Notes under the pieces: model-generated | The model's database searches: none | Told to the model about the DNA's origin: nothing | The model's input: only the letters and a program-made list of their open reading frames with translations | From: Sphingomonadaceae bacterium | Lineage (GTDB): Bacteria > Pseudomonadota > Alphaproteobacteria > Sphingomonadales > Sphingomonadaceae | Direction: 5' to 3' | Length of the DNA: 47,686 nt | Assembly (NCBI GenBank): GCA_020630295.1 | Contig: JAHDBR010000015.1 | Span: 1 to 47,686 of the forward strand | Shown here: piece by piece, positions 25,912 through 33,945 of the stretch | How positions within the stretch are numbered: position 1 is the first letter of the stretch | Layout of the letters: every line of letters starts with the position of its first letter | Program-made: the position numbers and the translations under genes

Positions 25912-26574
25912 TCATTGGTCATGCCCGCTGTGAATTGCAGCCTGGTCTGGTTTAATAAGTCGGTGGGTCACATGGTCGCGCAAATTTCGAGTTTGCATTG
26001 CATTTGCCCAATCGGGATTGTCGCGGCGGATAGCTGTCGCGGATCGCGGATCAGGGTCAAAACGTAATGTCACCAGGGTTGGCGCGCTCCATCGGCCCGA
26101 GCTTCGAAAACTCTCGGCTGAAACACGATTGTTCCTGAGCCAAGCCATTGCCGGGCTTGCAATAGCCTCCCCCTCATAGCCGGGCCGGGCGATGACCGCA
26201 ATCGGCATTGTCCGCGCAATGGTGCGCCAGCTGCGCCAAAGGTGGAACTGGGCCAGATTGTCCGACCCCATCAACCATACAAATTCGCGCTTGGGATAAC
26301 GCCTGCTAATTGTTCGAAGCGTGTCGACCGTATAGCGCGTACCGATCTGTTGCTCGATCGCAGTCACTTTGATCGGAGCGCGGCGGGCCTGGCGGACGGC
26401 GGACGCCACCCTTGCTTCAACCGGCGCCATTCCCGCTTTGGATTTTAACGGATTGCCGGGGGAAACCAGCCACCAAATCTCGTCCAGACCCAGAGCTTCG
26501 ATTGCGAAAAGTGACACCTTTCGGTGACCGCCATGCGCCGGATTGAAGCTGCCGCCAAGCAATCCTGTGCGCAT
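25912..26574 (-). CDS. nadD: Nicotinate-nucleotide adenylyltransferase
   Basis: The product is about 220 residues. The nucleotidyltransferase motif GLLGGSFNPAHGGHRKVSL sits at the N-terminus, with WWLVSPGNPLK, FVWLMGSDNLAQFHLW and a C-terminal motif degenerate from the usual SSTxIR (SATAIR). It adenylates nicotinate mononucleotide in NAD synthesis. The start is uncertain: the frame is open to 26697, and the ATG at 26574 has no obvious ribosome-binding site, so the true start may be up to about 20 codons upstream. It leads the minus-strand series nadD-rsfS-rlmH-envC-ctpA-dsbB-coq7. Confidence 0.9.
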   Translation of the reverse strand: MRTGLLGGSFNPAHGGHRKVSLFAIEALGLDEIWWLVSPGNPLKSKAGMAPVEARVASAVRQARRAPIKVTAIEQQIGTRYTVDTLRTISRRYPKREFVWLMGSDNLAQFHLWRSWRTIARTMPIAVIARPGYEGEAIASPAMAWLRNNRVSAESFRSSGRWSAPTLVTLRFDPDPRSATAIRRDNPDWANAMQTRNLRDHVTHRLIKPDQAAIHSGHDQ

Positions 26575-26754
26575 CAGCAGGAGCCGCTTTGCGAGTGTTT
26601 TGGGGCCTGTCCCGGTCTGGGAAATTTCAATCTCATACCTTACCAAATAGCAGTGAAATCGGCGTATGTAAGGCATTTCAAGTCGATTGTGAGGCACATT
26701 CCATACGCCAGGATCGATAATTCAATCGCAGACGCGCACGAAAATGTTACAGTT

Positions 26755-26766
26755 TGAAACGTTTCA
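26755..26766. promoter_or_regulatory. Perfect 12-base palindrome, LacI-family-like operator
   Basis: TGAAACGTTTCA at 26755-26766 is a perfect palindrome with the central CG and flanking AAA/TTT seen in LacI/GalR-family operators; the Cra site is similar. It lies in the divergent region between nadD and the M23 peptidase gene and overlaps a possible TTG start of the latter. Palindromes of this length are expected several times by chance in a window of this size. Confidence 0.25.
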
Positions 26767-26870
26767 CCGCAGGAGTCCGTCATTTCGGCTCCCGTAAAGG
26801 TAAACCGATTCGACCCAGACCACATCACGTGCTAGCCGCCCTCATCGATAAAGAATCGTATGGGGTCGCT

Positions 26871-28040
26871 TTGAGTAATCACGCATCTTCTGATGGATGG
26901 AACAGCCGTTTGGCTAACTGGTTCCCGGACCGCGAATTTTTTATGCGGTCGCAAGGGCAAGTCCGCTTCATCAAAGTATCGAGCCGAATTCAGAAAATCG
27001 GTGCAGCTGCCGTTCTGGCAGCTTTGGTGGTTTGGGCGCTTTCTATGGCTGTCATGGCATGGTCTCAATACCGCGCCGAAGCTGACCGCGCATCTTTGCT
27101 GGAACGCGAAGCCAAAGTCGCCACCGCTGAAGACCGTGTTGCTGAATATGCCGATGATCTGGATGAAGTGACTTCGGATCTTGCCAAGCGGCAGACCTTT
27201 ATTGAGTCAGTTGTCGATAGTTTGCCTGCTGATGCGAAAGAGGGCGAAACGGTATCAGATTCGACCAGCGAAGCCTCTGAAACGGTTTCCAAAGTAAGCG
27301 CGCTCATCCCTGAAGCTGCCGCCCTCGCCGAATTGGAAGCCCGGCAGATTGTTTTTGTAGAGCGTCTGACGCGTTACGCAGACCGGCGCGCTGAACGTGC
27401 CTCCATCGCGATCCGCAAGTTGGGCCTGAACCCGCAGGCAATGCTGAACTCTGGCGATACTGACGCTATGGGCGGCCCGCTGGAACAGCTTGCGACCGCC
27501 GCGAATGGCGAAATTGATCCGCGTTTTGAGCGTCTGGGCCTCAGCATTACCCGCATGGCCGCACTTGAGCGCGGGCTGGACAGTATCCCGCAAGTCGCGC
27601 CCGCGCACGTAGAAATGGTTTCGTCCAGCTATGGCTATCGCCGCGATCCTTTCACTGGCGCAGGAGCGATGCATAACGGCCTCGATTTCCGCGGGCCGCA
27701 TGGCGCACCGATCTATGCTGCCGCGAAAGGCACAATCACATTCGCGGGTCGCAAATCGGGTTACGGCAAAACTATCGAGATTTCACACGGCAACGGCATG
27801 ATGACGCGCTATGCGCATATGTCACGTTATGCCGGTACACTTGGCCAAGAAGTTGGCGCGGGCGATGTAATCGGCGCGATCGGCAGTACCGGCCGTTCCA
27901 CCGGACCGCATTTGCACTTTGAAGTGCGCATCAATGACCGGCCGGTAAACCCTCGCCCATTTTTGGAGAAAGCCCCCCATGTTCTCAAAGAAGCCCGAGC
28001 AGGCACCCGTAATACGGCAAAACCGCAGAGCGTCAGATAA
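26871..28040 (+). CDS. M23 murein endopeptidase (active), bactofilin partner
   Basis: This is a protein of about 389 residues with one transmembrane segment (about 44-65), a periplasmic coiled coil (about 68-125) and a C-terminal M23 domain with all zinc ligands: HNGLD (about 267-271) and HLHFE (about 347-351). It should cut peptidoglycan cross-links. The frame is open back to a TTG at 26754, a GTG lies at 26829 and an ATG at 26943. I chose TTG 26871 because GGGG precedes it and the following WFPDREFFMRSQGQVRF block looks like conserved coding sequence. Its last 62 bases overlap the bactofilin gene, a pairing known from Csd1/CcmA and LmdC/bactofilin systems. Confidence 0.86.
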   Translation: MSNHASSDGWNSRLANWFPDREFFMRSQGQVRFIKVSSRIQKIGAAAVLAALVVWALSMAVMAWSQYRAEADRASLLEREAKVATAEDRVAEYADDLDEVTSDLAKRQTFIESVVDSLPADAKEGETVSDSTSEASETVSKVSALIPEAAALAELEARQIVFVERLTRYADRRAERASIAIRKLGLNPQAMLNSGDTDAMGGPLEQLATAANGEIDPRFERLGLSITRMAALERGLDSIPQVAPAHVEMVSSSYGYRRDPFTGAGAMHNGLDFRGPHGAPIYAAAKGTITFAGRKSGYGKTIEISHGNGMMTRYAHMSRYAGTLGQEVGAGDVIGAIGSTGRSTGPHLHFEVRINDRPVNPRPFLEKAPHVLKEARAGTRNTAKPQSVR

Positions 28041-28452
28041 GTCGATGGGCGGCAATTCTACATTCTCGGTGATTGGTTCCGATGTCACTATTAAAGGTGA
28101 TGTTTCTGCATCAACCGAATTGCACGTCGACGGCCGGATCGAAGGCGACATTGAATGCGCTTCGCTGGTCCAAGGCGAAGACAGCGTAATCATGGGCGGT
28201 ATAACTGCTGAATCAGCACGCATGGCCGGCACGGTGACCGGATCTATTGCAGCCCGCGATCTGGTAATTCTACGCTCTGCGAAAATCGAAGGCGATGTGC
28301 ATTATGATGCACTGACTATTGAACAGGGCGCAGTTGTAGAGGGCCGGTTTGCACCGCGTGGGAATACCGCCACAGCCGCTCCGTCGCTCGGATCGAAAGA
28401 TGCCGCCAAAAATGCTGGTGATGACGAGCCGAAGCTGACAATTGCCAATTAA
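27979..28452 (+). CDS. Bactofilin (polymer-forming cytoskeletal protein)
   Basis: The 157-residue protein has a short disordered N-terminus, a DUF583 beta-helical core (about 28-130) built of repeats such as SVIGSDVTIKGDV, LHVDGRIEGDIECASLV and SARMAGTVTGSIAARDLVIL, and an Ala-rich tail. Bactofilins polymerise without nucleotides and scaffold local cell-wall synthesis. Here the gene overlaps the upstream M23 gene by 62 bases, so the two are almost certainly co-expressed. The beginning MFSKKPEQAP fits a membrane-targeting N-terminal peptide. Confidence 0.93.
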   Translation: MFSKKPEQAPVIRQNRRASDKSMGGNSTFSVIGSDVTIKGDVSASTELHVDGRIEGDIECASLVQGEDSVIMGGITAESARMAGTVTGSIAARDLVILRSAKIEGDVHYDALTIEQGAVVEGRFAPRGNTATAAPSLGSKDAAKNAGDDEPKLTIAN

Positions 28453-28516
28453 TTTCGGCTGACGCTGAGGCGATCAGGCGAACTTACTACAAATCAGTGA
28501 TGCTCTTCGGGCGGCC

Positions 28517-28532
28517 AGGGTCGACCGACCCT
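28517..28532. other. Short hairpin between convergent genes
   Basis: AGGGTC (28517-28522), a GACC loop and GACCCT (28527-28532) form a perfect 6-base-pair stem in the 96-base gap between the bactofilin and acyl-CoA synthetase stops. No U-tract follows on either strand, so it is only a possible terminator or end-stabilising element. Confidence 0.3.
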
Positions 28533-28548
28533 ATTCGTCTGCGTGCAA

Positions 28549-30240
28549 TTACTGTGCGGTAACTTCTGCCTTTAGCGCCTTGCGGTCCAGCTTGCCGATC
28601 ATTGTTTTCGGCAGCTCTTCGCGAATTACCACATTCGAAACACGCTCGTGTTTTCCGACTCTTTGATTGAGCCACTCCTTCAGATCATCTTCGGAAATCT
28701 CATGGCCATCATTTAGCGTAATGTATGCGTGCGGGGTTTCGCCCAGATAATCATCGGGTAACCCCAGAACGAGCGATTCCTTGACCGCTTCATGGTCGAC
28801 CAGCACTGCCTCGACCTGGCTCGGGAACACTTTGAAGCCCCCCACGGCAATCATATCTTTGCTGCGGTCGACGATCTTGATGAAACCCTCGTCATCCTGA
28901 ACCGCAATGTCGCCGGTCCGAAGCCAAGATTCGCCCTGTATAATTACAAATGCTGATGCAGCCTCTTCCGGCCTGTTCCAGTAACCTTGCATGATCTGAG
29001 GGCCGCGAATGACCAATTCGCCTGGTTCGCCGTCCGGCGCGGGTTTGGAGGGATCTTCCTTGTCCACGAGCCTGACCAGTGTGCCCGGCACCACTTGCCC
29101 GATCGTACCGGGCTTGCGCACGCCCGCATAGGGATTCACGGACACTACGCCGGAGCTTTCAGTAAGTCCGTACCCTTCCACGACACGCACGCCGGTATGC
29201 TCCTCAAACTTCTCGCGCGTCGGGGCCGAAATGGGAGCGCCGCCAGAGATGCAAACCTTGAGCTTCGAAAAATCGCACTGGGCCGATTTCGGATTATCGA
29301 GCAGTGCCTGAAACATTGTTGGAACGCCGGGAAAGCCGGTCGTACCCATGCCGGAAATCGTATCCAGAACCTGCTCAACCTCGAACCGCGGGACCATCGC
29401 GATTGATCCCCCGGACGCCACCGCATGATTAAGTAACGCCGTGTTCGCGAAAACGTGGAACATGGGCAGCGCACCCATGAAAACTTCGTCCTGCGGATTA
29501 TCAAACGGATTAATCGATGCCACTTGCTGGGCATTCATCGACAGATTTGAATGCGTCAGCATCGCGCCTTTGGGCGCGCCCGTCGTCCCGCCAGTATATT
29601 GCAGCAAAGCGAGATCATCGACTTTGATTGCCGGCAAATCGGCTTCCGCCGCATCATCCAACATCGCCTGCCAGTTGAGTGTCTCGTCCGAATAGGTAAC
29701 GCTGGCAATCTTGCTTCGCGCAAACAGCTTCATCGCGAAGCCTTTCAACTTTGGCAGCATGGCCGAAAGCTGACCCACGATCAGCGTTTCCAGCTTCGAT
29801 GTGCGTAGCACTTCTGCCGCCGTGCCATACAGTTCAGGAACATCGATGGTCACCAGCATCCGGGTGCCGGAATCAGCGACCTGATGGTTCAGTTCGTCCA
29901 CCGTATATAAGGGAGAGAAATTGACCACGACAGCACCCGCCATCATCGCGCCGTAATAGGCCGCGACATAAATAGGAGCATTGGGCAGAAACAAGCCGAC
30001 CCTGTCGCCCGGACGAATACCGCGCGATGTCAGTGCGAAGGCGAAACGCTGCGCATCGGCAAAGATTTCACGATAGCTGAATGTGCGTCCCATGAAATGC
30101 ACCAACGGTGCATCCGGCGCACGAGCCATGGTCCCTGCAAACATTTCCGGCAGCGCCATCGGTTCAAATGCCGTATCCCACGGCTTAGGGTGGTGATAGG
30201 CGATATTCGCAAACGGATTCTGTGCACTACTTACATTCAT
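28549..30240 (-). CDS. Long-chain fatty-acid CoA ligase
   Basis: The 563-residue adenylate-forming enzyme has the AMP-binding signature LLQYTGGTTGAPKGAMLTHS, then GYGLTESSGVVSVNP, SWLRTGDIAVQDDEGF, DRSKDMIAVGGFKVFP and the C-terminal catalytic lysine in KTMIGKLDRKAL. It activates fatty acids to acyl-CoA at the inner membrane. The ATG at 30240 is preferred over an in-frame TTG at 30258. It lies 94 bases after trcR on the same strand. Convergence with the bactofilin gene suggests its own terminator in the short gap. Confidence 0.92.
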   Translation of the reverse strand: MNVSSAQNPFANIAYHHPKPWDTAFEPMALPEMFAGTMARAPDAPLVHFMGRTFSYREIFADAQRFAFALTSRGIRPGDRVGLFLPNAPIYVAAYYGAMMAGAVVVNFSPLYTVDELNHQVADSGTRMLVTIDVPELYGTAAEVLRTSKLETLIVGQLSAMLPKLKGFAMKLFARSKIASVTYSDETLNWQAMLDDAAEADLPAIKVDDLALLQYTGGTTGAPKGAMLTHSNLSMNAQQVASINPFDNPQDEVFMGALPMFHVFANTALLNHAVASGGSIAMVPRFEVEQVLDTISGMGTTGFPGVPTMFQALLDNPKSAQCDFSKLKVCISGGAPISAPTREKFEEHTGVRVVEGYGLTESSGVVSVNPYAGVRKPGTIGQVVPGTLVRLVDKEDPSKPAPDGEPGELVIRGPQIMQGYWNRPEEAASAFVIIQGESWLRTGDIAVQDDEGFIKIVDRSKDMIAVGGFKVFPSQVEAVLVDHEAVKESLVLGLPDDYLGETPHAYITLNDGHEISEDDLKEWLNQRVGKHERVSNVVIREELPKTMIGKLDRKALKAEVTAQ

Positions 30241-30334
30241 GTAAGTTTGATGCCGCAAGCCAGCCGCAGGAACAAGGGCAAATGCCCTCGAACCATTGGA
30301 TTAGACAAGATTTCTCATTTACCGGCCGGGGCTA

Positions 30335-31063
30335 TCAACCCTCTGCCGGAGTTTCCCCGCTCTCGTCAGCGCGTTTTGCTTCTAACCATGCAGCAGCTTC
30401 TGCTTCTTGCGCGGCTTCCGATGCGGCTTTCTGCGCATCGTCACGCTCAGCCCGCAATTCAGCGATCAGCTTTTCACGATCAGTGAGACCAGCCGCAACC
30501 GGAATAGCCACTTCAGCTTCTTCACCTTCAACCGGTTTGATGTTCTTAGCGGCTTTGGCGACAACGGCGTCCAGTTCACGCTGGGAACACAGACCCAGAG
30601 TTACAGGATCCTTCGGCTGGATATTCTGGATGTTCCAGTGGCTGCGGTCACGAATCGCATTGATCGTATTGCGCGTGGTACCGATCAATTTGGAAATCTG
30701 CGCGTCGGAAATCTCCGGGTGGTTCCGCAGCAACCAGTTGATGCCATCCGGCTTGTCCTGACGTTTGGATACCGGCGTATAGCGCGGGCCCTTGGTACGG
30801 GTAACTTCGACAGGAGCCTTCTGCATAACCAAAGAATATGCCGGGTCTGCTTGACCCTTCTCGATTTCTTCCTGCGTCAACTCGCCTGAATGGAGCGGAT
30901 CACGGCCGGTATATTTGCTGCCCGCCAGATCATCTGCCATCGCTTGCACTTCAAGAATGTGCAGGCCGCAGAATTCTGCAATCTGTTCAAAACCGAGCGA
31001 CGTATTGTCGATCAGCCAGGTCGCAGTCGCGTGCGGCATCAGCGGTTTAGGTTGGTCAGCCAT
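30335..31063 (-). CDS. trcR: Cell-cycle transcriptional regulator TrcR (DUF1013)
   Basis: This 242-residue DUF1013 protein is restricted mainly to alphaproteobacteria. Typical blocks are PLMPHATATWLIDNTSLGFEQIAEFCGLH, a helix-turn-helix-like start, and the central DGINWLLRNHPEISDAQISKLIGTT region with NTINAIRDRSHWN. The C-terminal 40 residues are a charged, Ala/Glu-rich coil. The family is annotated as a cell-cycle transcriptional regulator. A GGAG ribosome-binding site sits 7 bases before the ATG. A strong minus-strand intrinsic terminator lies only 33 bases upstream of the start codon, which suggests leader control. Confidence 0.88.
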   Translation of the reverse strand: MADQPKPLMPHATATWLIDNTSLGFEQIAEFCGLHILEVQAMADDLAGSKYTGRDPLHSGELTQEEIEKGQADPAYSLVMQKAPVEVTRTKGPRYTPVSKRQDKPDGINWLLRNHPEISDAQISKLIGTTRNTINAIRDRSHWNIQNIQPKDPVTLGLCSQRELDAVVAKAAKNIKPVEGEEAEVAIPVAAGLTDREKLIAELRAERDDAQKAASEAAQEAEAAAWLEAKRADESGETPAEG

Positions 31064-31078
31064 GGTGTTCTCCGCCCG

Positions 31079-31162
31079 TTAGGGGCCAAATTCGTCCAAA
31101 AATAGAAGGGCCGCCCCTTTCGGAGCGGCCTGTGCCTGATGATTTAGGGCATCGACCTTCAT
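31079..31162 (-). CDS. Possible 27-codon leader ORF before trcR
   Basis: A short frame runs from ATG at 31162 to TAA at 31079, 15 bases before the trcR start codon. Its codons 11 to 22 pass straight through the terminator hairpin and U-tract, so a translating ribosome would melt the hairpin. It begins MKVDALNHQ. There is no run of a single amino acid and no strong ribosome-binding site, so it may be a chance frame. Confidence 0.25.
   Translation of the reverse strand: MKVDALNHQAQAAPKGAALLFLDEFGP
31096..31130 (-). terminator. Strong intrinsic terminator upstream of trcR
   Basis: Read on the minus strand, GGCCGCTCC and GGGGCGGCC (31130-31109) form a 9-base-pair stem, with one G-U pair, closed by a GAAA tetraloop. 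CTTCTATTTTT follows directly. The polarity is clear: on the plus strand no U-run follows. No annotated minus-strand gene lies between it and the lipoprotein gene at 31286. It must therefore end a short untranslated RNA or act as an attenuator in the trcR leader. Confidence 0.8.
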
Positions 31163-31280
31163 TGAGCAAGCAATTCCGTATCGTACGGCAATTCCGGCAT
31201 AATTGCACTGTGCCCGGATTAACTTCTTGTTTGGGTAAGTTTGGTAACTGCCTGAAATATCAGCTGAGATTGGGAGGGAA
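31131..31280 (-). ncRNA. Candidate small RNA or structured trcR leader
   Basis: The segment before the terminator has no substantial ORF but contains a further hairpin near 31172-31197: arms AATTCCGTA and TACGGCAATT with a TCG loop and one bulged base. If a promoter lies near 31230-31285, it would yield an RNA of roughly 130-180 bases ending at the terminator. No known RNA family or riboswitch is recognisable, and no convincing promoter is visible. Confidence 0.3.
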
Positions 31281-31285
31281 CAGCT

Positions 31286-32005
31286 ATGCGCAAGATAGGA
31301 AAAATCGCTTCGGTAACATTAAGCGCGGCAATGCTCGCCGGATGTTCTGGCGGCGAAGATTTCGCCGTGGATGTTCAGGCACCCGCGCAAGCGGTGCACG
31401 CGGCACTGGGAGACCTGCACTCCAGTTCATTGCCGTCTATGCTCAGCCTCAGCGCAGCGAACAAATCATCTCCCGAACCGGGGCAAATCCTTTATTCGAT
31501 TCCGGCGCGCGGAAAGTCTGACCCCGCCACGATCCTGTTTGACGTTAACGAATTGGAACCAACCCGATCGCGCATCACCGTATCGGTCGACATCCCTGCT
31601 GTGAAAGTGAGTGTGAATGAAATTGTAAGCGAAGATAAGGTGGAGCAGTATCTTGAGGAAGAACTGCGCGCTTGGGCAGTTACCAGAAGCAAGGGGCAAT
31701 CCGGTTTGCTCGAAATCGATGCCATGCAAAGCTCCATGGGGAGCCTGGCCGTGGCGCTGCAATATGCGGGTGATTTAAATGCGCTTGCGAATGGCGATGT
31801 CCCGATAGGTTTCGGATCATTTGGATCATACGAAACGGACAATGACTATGGCGGCTCAGACTATGCCAGCAATGATACAGCGCCGATGACCGATCCTTCA
31901 CAGGACGCTGCGAATTACGGAACCCCAACAGATTATGGCGAACCGTCGACCAGCGAATATGACACTTATGAGAGCGATGATGGCGGCTGGGGCAATTCCG
32001 GCTAG
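31286..32005 (+). CDS. Lipoprotein of unknown function
   Basis: The 239-residue product has a lipoprotein signal peptide ending in the lipobox LAGC (Cys20), followed by GGEDF. The central part (about 25-170) is soluble and may be a small alpha/beta domain; it includes LEPTRSRITVSVDIPAVKVSV. The last 60 residues are low complexity, rich in Asp, Tyr, Ser, Thr and Gly, and probably disordered. A GGGAGGGAA ribosome-binding site precedes the ATG. I recognise no family. It diverges from trcR and converges on the GST gene with an 8-base gap. Confidence 0.82.
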   Translation: MRKIGKIASVTLSAAMLAGCSGGEDFAVDVQAPAQAVHAALGDLHSSSLPSMLSLSAANKSSPEPGQILYSIPARGKSDPATILFDVNELEPTRSRITVSVDIPAVKVSVNEIVSEDKVEQYLEEELRAWAVTRSKGQSGLLEIDAMQSSMGSLAVALQYAGDLNALANGDVPIGFGSFGSYETDNDYGGSDYASNDTAPMTDPSQDAANYGTPTDYGEPSTSEYDTYESDDGGWGNSG

Positions 32006-32013
32006 TGCTGCGG

Positions 32014-32628
32014 TTACATCGCAATAAAGCCGGGTAAACGCTCCACGCGGGTAATCCACGCGCATATATTTCGGTACTCCTGAAGGCGGAAGCCGCCTGC
32101 CTCCGCCACGTGGGAGTAAGGATAGAGCACAATATCCGCCAGACTTGGAGCGCCGCCAACAAACCAGTCTTGGTGGGCCAAATGATCGTCCATCAATTGC
32201 AAAGCATCTGCGCCTGCGAGACGTTTTGCCATGATCTGCGACTGCTGTTCGGGCGTCAGCTTATCCTCGCCAACAAAGGCGAGCCAGAAACGCAAAGTCG
32301 CGATGTTCGGCTCGTGACTATATTGCTCGAAAAACATCCACCGGAACATCTCGGCCTTGGCAAACCGGTCTTGGGGGATCAGCTCAGACCCGTCTGCAAG
32401 ATAGCAGCAAGCGGCATTGCTTTCCGGCAGGAACCGGTCACCGACCTGCAAAACCGGGATCCGGCCATGCGGGTTCACATTGTCTATAAAGTCAGGCGTG
32501 CGCGTTTCACCCTTCAGAATATCATATTGCCGCGCATCGAGTGGCTGGCCAAGAAGCGCAGCCGTAAGTTTGATCTTATAGCAATTCCCGCTGCGGGGAT
32601 CTTCGTGCAGGATAAGCTCGTCACTCAC
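32014..32628 (-). CDS. Glutathione S-transferase
   Basis: The product is 204 residues. The N-terminal thioredoxin-fold domain has ILHEDPRSGNCYKIKL, the cis-proline loop HGRIPVLQ and the glutathione-binding ESNAACCYL motif. The helical C-terminal domain includes WFVGGAPSLADIVLYPY. The start is a GTG at 32628 that overlaps the end of the quinone oxidoreductase gene (GTGAGTGA). The longer upstream frame is the shadow of that gene. Substrate is unknown; coupling to an oxidoreductase suggests electrophile or quinone detoxification. Confidence 0.88.
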   Translation of the reverse strand: MSDELILHEDPRSGNCYKIKLTAALLGQPLDARQYDILKGETRTPDFIDNVNPHGRIPVLQVGDRFLPESNAACCYLADGSELIPQDRFAKAEMFRWMFFEQYSHEPNIATLRFWLAFVGEDKLTPEQQSQIMAKRLAGADALQLMDDHLAHQDWFVGGAPSLADIVLYPYSHVAEAGGFRLQEYRNICAWITRVERLPGFIAM

Positions 32629-33631
32629 CGCCAATCTCCAGAACGATTTTGCCGATATGGTCGCCCGCCTCCATATGCGCATGCGCCGCGCCGGCTTGAT
32701 CCAGCGGAAATGCCCGATCCATTTCCGGACGCAGCGATCCATCTTCCACGTGGGGCCAAGCCGTGCGGAATATTTCATCGCATAGCAGCTGTTTGAATGT
32801 GTCAGGCCGCGCACGCAGGGTTGATCCTGTCAGCGTCAGGCGGCGCGCCATTATCTGCGCCATGTTCAATTCTGCCTTCATGCCGCCAAGCACCGCGATG
32901 GTGACGTGCCGCCCATCTTCCGCGAGGCAAGCCAAATTGCGAGGGACATAGTCTCCGGACACCATATCAAGCACCAGTTCAACGCCTGTGCCGTCAGTGA
33001 TGGTTTTCACCTGTTCGACAAAGTCGCTGGTCTTGTAATTGATTGCGTGATCCGCGCCGATAGCCTTGGCGGCCGCGCATTTGGCGTCGTCGCCGCAGGT
33101 GACAATTACTTGCAAGCCAAACAATTTGCCCAGCTTGATCGCCATAGTGCCAATGCCGCTCGTCCCGCCATGCACAAGCAGTGTTTCCCCGTCGCACGCC
33201 CAGCCGCGTTCGAACACATTATGCCATACTGTAAACAAGGTTTCCGGGATCGCGGCGGCCTCTGCCAAACTCAATCCATCGGGTACGGGAAGACAATGCG
33301 CCATTTTGGCGACGCAATATTCGGCATAACCGCCGCCCGTCACCAACGCACAAACTCGCTGGCCGATAGTGTCCCGTGCCACATCTTCGCCGCAAGCGAC
33401 GATTACGCCAGCAATTTCCAGCCCCGGTATCGGTGACGCACCGGGCGGCGGGGGATAATGTCCCATCCGCTGGATTACATCGGGACGGTTCACACCTGCA
33501 TATGCCACGCGGACCAGAACCTCTCCCTCAGCTGGCTGGGGAACGGGCGGGCGCTCGATCCTTAGCACCTCCGGCCCGCCGGGAGCGTCATAGCCCGAGG
33601 CGCGCATATTTTGTGGAATCTCGACAGTCAT
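32621..33631 (-). CDS. NAD(P)H quinone oxidoreductase (MDR, PIG3-like)
   Basis: The 336-residue zinc-independent medium-chain dehydrogenase has PPPGASPIPGLEIAG, the nucleotide-binding LVHGGTSGIGTMAIKLG and IGADHAINYKTSDF. This pattern matches the PIG3/quinone oxidoreductase subfamily, which reduces quinones with NADPH. The ATG at 33631 has AGGGG upstream; an in-frame ATG at 33643 lies just before that site and is less likely. The following GST gene overlaps its stop by 8 bases. Confidence 0.9.
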   Translation of the reverse strand: MTVEIPQNMRASGYDAPGGPEVLRIERPPVPQPAEGEVLVRVAYAGVNRPDVIQRMGHYPPPPGASPIPGLEIAGVIVACGEDVARDTIGQRVCALVTGGGYAEYCVAKMAHCLPVPDGLSLAEAAAIPETLFTVWHNVFERGWACDGETLLVHGGTSGIGTMAIKLGKLFGLQVIVTCGDDAKCAAAKAIGADHAINYKTSDFVEQVKTITDGTGVELVLDMVSGDYVPRNLACLAEDGRHVTIAVLGGMKAELNMAQIMARRLTLTGSTLRARPDTFKQLLCDEIFRTAWPHVEDGSLRPEMDRAFPLDQAGAAHAHMEAGDHIGKIVLEIGGE

Positions 33632-33741
33632 TGAGCCCCTCATCAGCTGTGACCTGTAAGAGACAGGCCGCGTGCTAGGGCCCAGAACTAACCCCGCCAG
33701 CAGTTGACAGCAACCACTGTTGCTTGCGAGACTTCGTTTTG
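33632..33741. promoter_or_regulatory. Divergent promoter region with TTGACA and inverted repeat
   Basis: This 110-base gap separates the quinone oxidoreductase gene from DUF1192. It contains a consensus -35 hexamer TTGACA at 33704-33709, plus an inverted repeat AGCAAC-CACT-GTTGCT just downstream. No good -10 element is seen at the right distance; a promoter from this hexamer would give a nearly leaderless DUF1192 mRNA. Confidence 0.3.
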
Positions 33742-33945
33742 ATGGATGAAGATGATCGGCCACGCGCCAAAGGCGACGCAGCGAGCAAGCTCTCGGCAGA
33801 AGACCTTGCCCCCTATTCGCAGGACGAGCTGGCCGAAAGAATTGCTCTTCTCAAAGCAGAGATCGAACGGGTTGAAGCCCACCGCAACAAAGCGGCAGCT
33901 CACATGGCCGCAGCGGATGCGCTGTTTGGCAAGAAAAGCTCATGA
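33742..33945 (+). CDS. DUF1192 family small protein
   Basis: This is a 67-residue protein with an acidic start (MDEDDRPRAKGD), a central YSQDELAERIALLKAEIERVE segment that predicts a coiled-coil helix, and a terminal AAADALFGKK. The pattern matches the alphaproteobacterial DUF1192 family, which has no assigned function. A TTG at 33724 is an alternative start. Its stop overlaps a possible 41-residue ORF by ATGA, and clpA follows. Confidence 0.85.
   Translation: MDEDDRPRAKGDAASKLSAEDLAPYSQDELAERIALLKAEIERVEAHRNKAAAHMAAADALFGKKSS

Noticed and set aside
26754-26870. N-terminal 39-codon extension of the M23 peptidase
   Set aside because: It starts with TTG without a ribosome-binding site, overlaps a palindrome and lacks the character of the conserved N-terminus; it cannot be fully excluded.
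31219-31233. Half CtrA site (TTAA-N7-TTTG) in the trcR and lipoprotein region
   Set aside because: Only one half matches the consensus; half-sites are frequent by chance.
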